Of a DNA stretch of 64,000 bases, positions 53,981-64,000 are shown piece by piece. Each line of letters opens with the position of its first letter. Position 1 is the stretch's first letter. The stretch covers positions 21,210,701 through 21,274,700 of the forward strand of contig NC_087063.1 in the NCBI RefSeq assembly GCF_963678635.1, written 5' to 3'. The translations under genes were made by a program, and so were the position numbers. This stretch comes from Symsagittifera roscoffensis. Taxonomy: Eukaryota > Xenacoelomorpha > Acoela > Convolutidae. The notes under the pieces were generated by a model, which saw nothing but the letters and a program-made list of their open reading frames with translations, searched no databases and had not been told where the DNA came from.

Positions 53981-56900
53981 TCATTCCATCACTTCTCCAT
54001 CTTGATCTTCAGCTTCGCTGTCCTCCAATACTTTCTCCAGCATGTCCATGGAGTTGCGGGCCGTGCCCCAACTCCCCTGTTCCAACAGCCACGGTTTGCA
54101 ACAAGGTAGCACGTCAACATTAACCTTTTGCTCCCGGTTCCTGCAAAAGCTGTTGTGAAGACACAGGCTCACGTTTCGTTCTAGGTCAGCTCTTAAGACC
54201 TCTTTCTTCTCATCTTCAGTTACACAAGGCGCTCCAGCTACTCGCTTCACCGCCGTGGTGACCGCGTTTCTGTGCGTCAGGAATGCTCTCTTATAGGCTC
54301 CTGGTCCTATATCTAGCTGGAAAGATTGATAGGCTTCCGTGTTCCTCGACATGTGACGCTTCGCGCGTTCATACATCCATGATGTCATCACTGCACGGAA
54401 CCAAGGCATCAATCTTTGCCTTGACCATATTCTTTCAAAGGCTTTAGGTATTCTCAGAACCTTGCAGGTGGTTCTGAAAAGATCCAATTCACGACTCATC
54501 TTCACGTTGCTCAGCTGCTCAGGAGTCGGCACGGCCGTCTCCTGTTCACTTGTGTCCGCGTTAGCCTCCAGCCATCTCACTGCCAGCATGGCACTAACCA
54601 CCACGATTGACACCTGTTGATTCTGATCGGGCTACCCCGTAGAGTACAACTCCTCCACGTCCCATACTAGCATCAGATTCCCGCGTTTGGGGTACCACAA
54701 CGTCTGCGCCAAGCAGTGGCAAGCATACTCCCCATGGGTTCTCACTATGTTCCTTCGGGTCCGATACCCTGAGGCTCCCAGCAACGGTTCCACCTCCATC
54801 AGAATTCTGTGTAAGTCGTCCTTCTCTTCTATGGTGGGGAATTCAGTGGGTAACGCTCCACTCGCTTTCTGCTTCTGAAACTCACTCAGCCTTCGTTTAA
54901 TCTCAGAAACTCTTCACCCACTACGTCTTGCAACTCGCCTTCAGATCTCTTCGGGACTGCCCGAAAGATCTTCGCCAATAAATCATATGACCTCTCCGAC
55001 ATTCTGGCCAACCTTACGCACTTTGGCACAGAGAAAAGTTGGTCAATCAACACCTGCTGTGTCCTTGCATCCATCACCACCATGTGTGTAGGATATCTAC
55101 TACTGCAATATGGTGCGGAGCTTGAACCCACCAGATATTTTGAACCAGTCGGTTTATGATAGGCCTCACTGTCTTTCAGATTCATCTCGTTCTCCAGAGC
55201 TTCTCTCCAGCCTCCGATCTTCTGCTCCGTCTGCAATGCTCCAGGGAATACTTCCACGCTGAGGGACGTCACTAGCGCATGGGCACGCCAGGCGCTCAAA
55301 CGATTCTATCGAACTCATCATGCTACAAAATCCCAAGGCTGTGATCAAATTCACATCCGTCACCCCATGACAGTCCGCGACCAACTCCATACCACTCTTA
55401 TCCGACATGCTCAATCTTCCGTACAATCGTGCCATTTGCCGATGCTGCTCGCTCAGCGTAACCAGGCAGTGTCCCAGGTTACAAACATGTCCTTCCATCC
55501 CACTATGTTGAGCCAAGCATGTGCCTTGCTTCAACCAATTGCTCAATGGACCTTCCTCGGACAGCTCCGTGGATGGGTTGCTCTTCCGCTTCGTCAACCT
55601 CATGACCAGCAGATGATGTATCATGGCCAGATCATGCAAACTCGCGTCATCATCCAGGTCTAACGTGATGTCCGCCGTCATGTCCCAGATTAAACCGGCG
55701 TTAGGATGAGGACACCAAGAAGGCTTCATGAGTTCCCACATCGTCACTAGACTGGTTTTCAAGGGACCGTCCCAAGAACCACAATCAAAACTCACTTGCC
55801 CCTTTAGCTCGGGAACCGAGGGTTCGACCACTCGTTCTTCCAAGATAATTCCCAGCTTGGGTTGTTCCACCATCAGCATTCCAGTTTCTTTAATACGTTC
55901 AACCCAGAAATTGAGTACTATGACTTGCTCATAGTCGAAGTACGCTTCCCTGGCTTCTTCATTCACGAAGGGATTATACGCCATCCCCGGTATGCCAGAC
56001 ACATATTGGAACGACTTCAGTTTCCTTAGTGTTGCAAACTCTTTTTGTCCTTTGACTGCTTCAATCATCTCCCGGCTCACTTTCAATTCTTTGTTGGAAC
56101 ATCTTCTCACTTCTTCCAACTTGCGATAGCTCTCCATGTCATTCGACTCCTTATTTGATACAGTCAACGGCATGTCCTGATATAGTTCCAGGAGTGCCCT
56201 AGGGAAGTTCCTTTCGCAATCAACTCCCTTTTGCCGAATGATCTTTATACATTCTCCCAAAACCGGAGTGGGGATACGATCCACCACGAACCTGACGAAG
56301 CAAAGGGCATCCTTACGCTTAGCCCATGCTATCGCAGAATCGTCTTTTGAAATCAACGCTCGCAGAGCTCCCATCAACTCCAGCTCCTGTTCCCGTGATT
56401 TCGAATCATTACTGGCTTCATACTCCGCCTTCTTGATGCCCATCAGGCACCAAGCCAACCGTACTTGCAGATCAGTTCTCATGCAAGGATGAGCCAGGTA
56501 TGCTGCCACCGTAGCAGGTGCATGCATCGACTCGTCGAAGTATCTCTGGAGGGCCGCCCTCCAGGAGATTTCTAGTAGCTTTTCCAATCCAATTTCGTTC
56601 GCTTCAGAGGACATTACCGTGCCGTATTCTTTTCGATTTAAGTTTGAATTCTCCGTGAGCTCTTTCAGATATTCCTGCATGGCTCGCTTCTCGCTCCAAG
56701 CCATCAGGTGCCCTCTCGCTGAGTTTCTCGCTTTCAACATCTCCACATAACCCCCTGCTGGATCTCCCATGTGGACCGATTCCGGAACAGTGACTCGACT
56801 GTACTCGACCACGTCGAGTTGTCCTTCCAGTTTCAACTTAGCCATGTTGGTCCGCGAGGGCCTGTAATCTTCAAGTTCTCCAGATCCACATTGACTGATG

Positions 56901-59900
56901 ATCTCCATCTCTAATTTAGTGTCTGCCAGGGTTCGTGCTCTTTTCTTTGATCTTACGGCAGTCGTGGTCAGACCTGCCAAGAGCATAGGGGGTATCAGAT
57001 TCTCTTTTTCTCCCCCTGTCAGCGTTGCACTATCTCCTTGCCCGCTCTCGCCTGAACGACCTGCGCTCGTTAGAGAGGTCACCACTGCGCTGGCTCTCGA
57101 CTTCACCATTCTCGGGTTCATGGCTCGACTTCCTGTTTTCCCTTTTAGTCGCTTCAGCCCCTTCCTGGCTCGTCTGATAGGTAATTTCTTTGCGACCTGC
57201 TGATCATCGGCACTGTCTTCTGTCACTGACTCGGTCAGAACATCCGACTCCATGGAGTTCACTATTTTCTCCAAGACCTCACGCATGATGGGTTGGTTCA
57301 ATCCCACCTTCATTATGGACTGCGTCCCATATCGCCTTATCACGTCCCATGATCTTTCCATGAAATTCACTCGGCTCCAGGTTGCCCCTGTCTTGCCTTC
57401 TAACTCACTTTGATATCTCTCCCATTCCTCTACCGGCAGCGTGCTCAGGAAGGATACCCTCATTGATTCTTCGATTTTTCTCCTCCTTGGTGACTCATGG
57501 AGCAATTTCTGCGGATCCCTGCTTCGGCATTCTCTCGCCTGCCTTATTGGGTCTATCGGGGATAAGTCGGCCGACGCCTCCTTTGTAGGGGACATGAAAG
57601 ACGACGGCGTCATTAGCAATGGACTCCCATCGACTTCCCCATCGTCGTCTTCACTAAACTGGTATTCTAGCAAGTCTCTCTCTAACGCTCCCAGATCCGT
57701 CTCACCCGGTTTTCCCGTCTTTCCCTCGATGTCGTCGTTGTCATCGTCCTGATCCATCAATTCATCATCACCTGCATCAGGTTTCGGCCTGGGTTCTGAA
57801 GGTCTTTGTCGCGAGTCTATGCCCAAGTCCGGCCGAGCCGGTACGGTCATGTCTCCTGCATGATAAAACAACTCATCATTCACCAGGAATTCTACGGATT
57901 CCTCGCCATGTGGTGCCAGGTCCTATATTGTTAAATATGAGCCTCCTCTGCTCTCCTTTGCCCCTTCCATCATCACTACTTTCACTTCTCCTGACCACTT
58001 CAGTCTTGATAAGTCATCTGTGGGAGAATACACTTCGTTCCACATTTCGGCCTAGACCTCTGGTCTCCTGGAAGGTAGTGCCTTGATCTTTTTCCTGCTC
58101 CAAGCATCAGGAAATGAGAAGTCAAACGTGTGCGCTGCTGCAACATTCCAGCCGATGAAGCGCGGCTCCATCCCTTCACTCCACTTCAACATTCTCTTCT
58201 CTGCGTCACGAGCTGCTCCGATGCGAGGGGCAATGATGGGAGATGTGACTCCCAACAACATCCTCCTTATCGGTGGATATCGAGGGCATTGGTCCGGCAG
58301 CGGCATGGACCCAGAAAGCCACGCTTGCTGGTTCTCTTTAGCGTGTGCATAGGCCTCTGGTAAGAGTGGCACTCCCATAGCCGCTCCTGTATCCTTCACT
58401 ACTGGTCTTAAGTTCCAAAGCTTCGGGTTAAACTGGATGTGAGAAAGTTCCTCACGGCCCATTCGGCACTTGAAGTGGTTGTTGAAATCCATCAATACCC
58501 AACCTGGCTCCGCTATTCTTCCGAACAGTCTATCGTCACTGGCCAGCCCTCTCAACTCCCTCTGCTCTACCCAGTTCAGCACGGAACAATCCACGACTGA
58601 GACCAGGTTGACATACAACAACGAATTCCTGTATGCCTTGACTTGCACGTCCGGGAACACGAAAGACATCACCGGTCCATACACCACCGTGACGAATTCC
58701 CGCAGTCCGTGAATCAGAGCCAACGGATCGATCCGCATCATGACTGCCAAATCTGTCAGCAAGGGCATGCCACAATATTGCTTGCACTCACTCGCATCCG
58801 TCGCCACCTTATCTTCTCCCGTAACGCTTCTGTTCTGCTGTAAGAGATATTGGAGCAGGAGAGTCCTCGAGTCTTTCATCTTCTTGAGCGAGGCGGTTTC
58901 CAACTGTGTATTGAACTCACGACTGGGTCCCTGTAGTTGTTCAGGGTAACGTAACAGCACAAGCAAATCACCCAGTCGACCGTAGGTCATGGCAATCAGG
59001 GTCAGGAGTCCATCCAATCTCAAATCTGCCAACGCTTGGGTGAAGAGATTCGCCGGCCCCTTCACGAAATTTTCGTGACCAAATGTCACGTATAAGGCTA
59101 ACACCAGGCCAATCGATAACTTCCTGATGTCTCTCACAAAACTCGTGATCAAGTTCCGGGATGCCCTAGGATAGCACGTCGACAGGAAGGATGGCGTCCA
59201 TCCCACTCCCATTCCACCCAAGATAGCATCCGATCGTTCGTACTGCGCCCTCGTGGCTAGCACGTCAGCTTGGAACTTGTCAAGTGACATCGTGTTTACG
59301 TCCTGCATCAGCTTCAACATCATGCCCCCAGCTAACTCCCGGGCATCAAACAATTTTTTCAGATACACGTGTATCTCTTTTATCACTGCCGGCGCATGCT
59401 CGAACGCGTCCTCACCCAAGGTGCACAGCCTTGGTGACAAGTACAACCATACGTTATTGTGCGGCTTTGTGCGCAAAGCCATTGCCATGAGATCTTCTTC
59501 CGCTGATGTCATGTTCTTCCTGACTATCCTGCCCTGCTCATTCTCGGCATGATCCATCTGTCTGAACCAGAGATCATCAGCCACCTGTTGTACTAACAGA
59601 TGATCGTCATCCACCCCTGGTCTTAACTTCAGCAATCTGGCAAAGTTGGACAGCTCCAACCCCAGAACCTCATCTAGCACCAACCGAGTTGTGCTACAAT
59701 CTCTGAGCCCCTGTATGGCATTGGAAATATCAGCCCAAACGGCGGGAAGCTCAGATCGGGACGGGTAGTAATTGTCTGGGTCTACTACTCTGTTCGGGGC
59801 CGGAATTATTACGTCGAACCTCCCCTCTGCTATCGTCGTGACCATTGTGTATACAAATTGAAGGGGTTCTGGCAATGCAGCGTACCCTGGTGACAACACA

Positions 59901-62848
59901 AAGACCACCTTAACCACATTATGGGTGAAACGTTGTTTTGCTGCTGCTTCTACCTCAGCCATCGCCGAGAGCAATGTCATTATCGCCTCCCCTACGACCT
60001 CGTTGCTCGGGATCGATCCATCCGTCAGACGTGACAATAAGCCCCTGCTTTGCAGATGATCATTTGAGCCTGCAACCACTATCACCTGCGGCTCCATACT
60101 GACCACCCTTCGTACACTTATCATCATGCCGATTGCCTGTTCCCAATCCAATTTAGGTGCCGTGAAGAAAATCACGTCGGGCCAAAAGAGAGAACGGGGC
60201 GTATAGAGATAATCGGAACTGGCTACGATCAGATACTTTGCAGCTTTCATCTCTAAGGGATCGTAAGCTGCGAACAGGCCGTCGCCTATTGGGGCCTTCA
60301 GTCTCCCATATCTCTGGTCATCTTCATCTACCGTGGTCGTTCGGGGGTAGTCCCTTGAATACTCACCAGGCGTCTGACCAGGTGGTTTAGCGAACTGCCT
60401 GTACATCTTATGATGCTTGTTGTTGGGCTTGTTCTCTACCTGAAACTTGCCCCTTCGAGCAGGTGGCGTCAATTCCCGGGCTCTCTGTCGGACGTCCGTA
60501 AGGGACCGCGTGTTCAAGGGTCCAAAGGTATTGTCCTGAGGCAACCCGTTTAAGTCTGAATGTCGGAGCATAGTCGTAGAGCTGAACTGCTCCTGCTCTG
60601 CCAGCAGCCAATCCACGCCTGATATCCGATATAGTCGCGACACCGTGGGACTTTCTCCGCCAATCATTCTCATCGCGTCCTCCCGACACGTCAGGGTATT
60701 CATGTTCAATTTCGTGGACATGTCTGTCTTGTACTGTCCCCAATGACTCGGGTCTGATCGGTTCCAAAGCAGCAGGCTGCCTGGTTCAACTCCCTCCGCA
60801 GGCACGGTGCTCGTAGACGGTCCTGCTACTGAAGCAGGGTTTGCCGTGGCGGGCGGATCGTTCCTCCTAGACACGGTCTGGGAGTTATTTCTGTTCTGAA
60901 CCACTGATCTGCCGAGTCGGCTTTCAAGCGGTTGTGTTCTGGGAGGAGGAGCAGTCCCTAGCCTCTCTCTGACGTTTGAGCTCGGAGCGGTGGGTGCGGC
61001 TACAGCCATCTCCATTGCCAAGGGCCCTAGGCGGTTGACGAGGGATTCGGGCACGCTTGCCCTTATTCTACTTCCTCCAGTCGTTGAGCTGGTCCGAGCC
61101 AGAGAACTGGTCGCCCTCGACTCCTGCTCCATTTCCCTCAACTGCGTCTGAAATACATCATTCATCCAGTGTCTCCCTCGTTGGGTGTTGAAATGTATCT
61201 CATCTCTGGTAAGCGCAATATGATCAATCATGCGCAGCGTGTTTTCGAGATCCAGAAGTCGCAACTCGCCAGGGCTGTTTCTCACCAAGTTACGGATCAT
61301 TTCGTTCCACCGTGTCACGTTGCCGTTCATGAAATCTGCCACTGTGGTGCCCATCAGCGGGTTTTGTGGTATCGTGCACAGCACCACAAACCTGGGCCTG
61401 TACTTCTCCTTCAGTTCATTCAGAAGGCATACCAGCAGAGGCTCCAACTTGCACTCGGGAGTCACTGGGGCTCTCGAGACGTCGTTAGTTCCTAGCATTA
61501 TCACCAACGTATCCAGGTGATCCTCGCTTTGGAATTCCATCATCTTGATGACCTGAGCCACTGAATCTCCTCCAAAGGACAAAGTGGTCGTCTGACCATA
61601 GACGAAGATCTCATTCAGATCCCTCATCAAACTGTCTCCTATGATCAGGTGGCGACTCCCTGGGGGAATCACCTGGTCGCTCGTAGCGGGGTTCCAGCTC
61701 ATGTCATTCAGGCAGGCTCGAGGATGCTCCGCAGCTACTTGCGTGAACTGGTGCCGTGTCATCAGATTCTTCCTAATATCTACCACGCGAGACTTTTGAT
61801 AGGTTCTGCCATGCGCAGTCCCCGAGGGCACTATCGTGTGGGGTGCTCGCTCCGAGCTATTAGATGACTGATCACGACGCTGGGAAGGAACGATCCTACC
61901 CAATGTCCGTCCAGTGGTTCGGCTGATCTCATCCATCGTTGCTCTGGCCACTTGGTTGAACGATTCTTGGAACTGAGAAGCGAGGTAAGTGTCAGAAGGG
62001 TCTGGTATCGTGAACCTTTGACTAGAAGCAGACAGTCGTGTCTGCTGAGGAGCCTCGGGCTCTCTCGATGCACGTAAATCCAGAACCTCGGGCCCTCTCG
62101 ATACACACAGCTCCTGGGCTGTTGTCCCGGGGCGTGTGTCGTTGGATCCCTCCGAGGATCTCATGCTCGCCAGAACTTCCGGTGACACTTGGCTCACCTT
62201 CGCCATATACAGCTCCTTCAGGTGCTTTATTTCATCCTCCTTATAAGTCACCTGTAGATCTTCGTATTTCTTCTTCCATTCGTCTCTTTCTCGAGCTATT
62301 GCCCTATACTCCTGGAGTTTGGCACACAGCTCGCTCTGATCTTTCTCCTTCAGTTCCAGCGTCTCGATCGTTTCCGACGTCTGGATCTCTATTTCACTCA
62401 CCCTCACTTTCTTCGAAGGAGGAGCAGCTGTAGGGGAGTCGACCGAATGTGACGGGCCTGGCCCATCACGTTGTCTCTTCGCTCCGATGAGTGACTGCGC
62501 CGGTTGGACTGGTAAGGGCATCTCACCTAGCCAGTGGTCCCTCTGTTCGCCTAGTCCTGGCTCACGAGCCAGGTCGTGGCCAGACATTTCTCCACGCCTC
62601 CATCTCATCAGTCGATTTCGGCCTCTCTCGGCGGTCCCGGACTCACCGAAGGCCAACATCAACACGACTTCCGTGGGGCGATTCCCTCGACCCTCTCGTC
62701 CTAATGCATTGAGGAGCGCGACCACAAACATCGCCAGCCCCGGGTCTTCCCGTGTGAAATCACAATCGATCAGCCGCTGATAGATCTCGTCTAGAGTCGC
62801 TCCTATACTCGCTGAGAGGAATTCCATGAGTTTGTTCGTATCACCCAT
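53981..62848 (-). pseudogene. ORF2 of element B: SGNH protein, inactivated
   Basis: Homologous to A's ORF2 along its whole length, starting MGDTNKLMEF at 62848 (ATG) and ending EVME before TGA at 53981-53983. The SGNH blocks are HLIIGDSL, SFGGDS, LGTNDVS and TRDEIHF, so Ser, Gly, Asn and the Asp/His pair are intact; the second unit has VVAGSNDHL. Coding is interrupted by TAG at 58052-58054, 57923-57925 and 54632-54634, and by two frameshifts near 55300 and 54890. The two shifts compensate, so the last part returns to the original frame. Without these the product would have about 2,955 residues, close to A's. All three stops are amber. Readthrough is possible but the frameshifts argue for decay. 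Confidence 0.9.
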
Positions 62849-63324
62849 CTCTTATCGTGTTGATTCTTGCTGTCGTGTAGTGTCTTCCTGTCTCGTTTCG
62901 ATTCAATGAATTCAATAAACAATTTTTGATCAATCAAGATCTAAAAAACAGGTCGCGACTTAAAACCATCGTTTTTTGGATACAACATCATTCAACTCTT
63001 TAAAACTCTCCATTGAAATTCTCTTCTTAATTCTGATTTAAAAATTTAGCACCAAGGTGGATCGTCCACCTTTACCTTTGTCAGAGTAGCGCGAATGAGC
63101 GCTGTCACCTTGATGACCTGGAGTACCCCAGGTCTTTTATGACAAAAAACATAAAACATATCATAACAATAACATAACACATAAACACAAAAACATCACA
63201 CGCCTATACTATCACATAAAAACATAATCCCTAATACTGTACCTAAAACCTAACCTAATCTAAAACTTGACTCTATTTCTTATCGAGTAACTTAATAGAA
63301 ACCACTTATCGCCGAGCGCAATTC
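62849..63324 (-). other. Spacer between Gag-Pol and ORF2 of element B
   Basis: 476 nt, non-coding, TATGTTATG-rich near ORF1 and with three hairpins in a row in the middle (63054-63134). Confidence 0.7.
63054..63134 (-). other. Cluster of three hairpins upstream of B's ORF2
   Basis: AAGGTGGA-TCG-TCCACCTT (63054-63072, 8-bp stem), AGCGC-GAATGA-GCGCT (63088-63103, 5 bp) and GACCTGG-AGTACC-CCAGGTC (63115-63134, 7 bp). They lie about 200-285 nt before the ORF2 start codon. A's spacer shows no obvious equivalent. Confidence 0.7.
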
Positions 63325-64000
63325 TTAGCATATGCTCAGATAGTATTTTTTATGTAAGTAAACTTCTATGTCAGTCTCTGAAAATATCACATGTACAAGT
63401 GCGTACAGCTCTCTCGGATGTAGCTTTCCCCTATTAGGATCGTATACTGGCAACGAGAGAGAGGTCACTCCTCTCTCAACCAAAAAATCCCTAAGTCGAG
63501 TCAAGGCCAATACCAAGCTCTTTGGATCTACGTGTTGCCTATCAGTGGCCTTGGTAACCAGGAAACACAAATATTTCCCTGGTATCTGTGATGCAACAGG
63601 GGGCAGCGCTATCATCCCTCCCACACCAGGCCTCTGTTTCCATAAAAACTCGATATTCTTATATTCTCTTTTGAAGTCAGCCGCTAGTGCTGTTTTGAAG
63701 CTTACGTCCGCGGTTATCGCTATGGCGCACGTGCGTTCCGTGAGTATGAAATCGCTGTCCGTTATGACGATATTGTTCGAATAATGGTTCGGTAGATCAA
63801 AATACGATTCAAAGATTCGTCCAAAAGGTGGTTTTTTAGCATTCTCGCCCTCTGTCTCTAGTTCTCCGGTTTCTCTTGCCGATTTCAATTTTTTTATTAT
63901 CAGATTTTCGGTGTCGGTGAGTCCTACCCCCACTCCCCGGACAAAAATATCCATCGACGTCCCCGTCGATCGCCCAAAGTCTAGGAGATCGAGGTTGGAT
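63325..64000 (-). CDS. Gag-Pol of element B, C-terminal macro-like domain (partial)
   Basis: Open to the window edge and ending TAA at 63325-63327. It aligns without gaps of note to the last ~215 residues of A's Gag-Pol, at roughly three quarters identity. The core resembles the TARG1/OARD1 macrodomain: CAIAITADVSFKTALAADFK, then KYLCFLVTKA, a TRLRDFLVERGV helix and SLPVYDPNRGKL before VHVIFSETDIEVY. In TARG1 the corresponding parts bind and hydrolyse ADP-ribose esters through a Lys and an Asp. Here the glycine-rich loops and those residues are not evident, so binding or enzymatic activity is unproven. The region is conserved better than most of ORF2, which suggests function. Confidence 0.75.
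   Translation of the reverse strand, partial: SNLDLLDFGRSTGTSMDIFVRGVGVGLTDTENLIIKKLKSARETGELETEGENAKKPPFGRIFESYFDLPNHYSNNIVITDSDFILTERTCAIAITADVSFKTALAADFKREYKNIEFLWKQRPGVGGMIALPPVASQIPGKYLCFLVTKATDRQHVDPKSLVLALTRLRDFLVERGVTSLSLPVYDPNRGKLHPRELYALVHVIFSETDIEVYLHKKYYLSIC

Larger units (their letters stand above)
53632..64000 (-). mobile_element. Giant LTR retrotransposon B, right part (continues beyond the window)
   Basis: On the minus strand: C-terminal end of Gag-Pol (64000-63325), spacer (63324-62849), ORF2 (62848-53981, broken), 3' UTR (53980-53632 and continuing left of A). Content and order match element A, with clearly diverged protein sequence, so it is a separate family of the same lineage. 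Gag-Pol's main part, the leader and the 5' LTR lie to the right of the window. Confidence 0.9.

Overview
The window is animal (metazoan, invertebrate-like) nuclear DNA. It holds two recognisable intron-containing host genes, both on the minus strand: an Nck/Dock-type SH3-SH2 adaptor (about 6875-10727) and the ESCRT-III protein CHMP7 (about 25346-27126). Around them lies AT-rich, repeat-laden non-coding DNA. I cannot name the species.

Layout. 1-3753: 3' part of a decaying Ty3/gypsy element (RNase H, integrase, candidate 3' LTR), cut by the window edge. 3754-12359: Nck and its surroundings, with a palindromic MITE-like repeat in its intron. 12360-25300: dispersed repeats, namely tRNA-derived SINE heads, a 614-bp tandem duplication, several arrays of a ~170-bp satellite each ending in the same AT-rich tail (one running into a GATA microsatellite), a ~360-bp-arm palindrome, and the wreck of a second gypsy element (gag/protease). 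25346-27126: CHMP7. From 27323 to the end of the window the DNA is almost entirely two nested giant LTR retrotransposons of one lineage.

The giant elements are the main discovery. Element A (28908-53491, plus strand, 24,584 bp) has two 920-bp TG...CA LTRs that differ at only three positions I could find, so it is young. It carries a ~3-kb structured leader with a reiterated CCGGAGGGGT-type motif, an intact 3,200-codon Gag-Pol ORF, and a second intact ORF of ~2,981 codons in the position where errantiviruses and retroviruses carry env. Gag-Pol ends in a C-terminal domain that resembles TARG1/OARD1-type macrodomains. ORF2 does not look like an envelope protein: it has an SGNH/GDSL hydrolase domain with all four signature blocks and a second SGNH-like region.

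Element B (minus strand) is a diverged relative that was the target of A. Its 3' LTR is at 27323-28209, its 3' UTR at 28210-28907 and again at 53632-53980, its ORF2 (three amber stops, two compensating frameshifts) at 53981-62848, and the macro-like end of its Gag-Pol at 63325-64000. A sits inside B's 3' UTR, flanked by an exact 334-bp duplication and a partial extra LTR.

A short purine-rich motif, TGTCCGGGGAG, abuts A's 3' LTR as the polypurine tract. It recurs four times inside Gag-Pol, in two different reading frames, and one copy lies in a stretch shared by A and B without a synonymous difference. This suggests one or more internal polypurine tracts.
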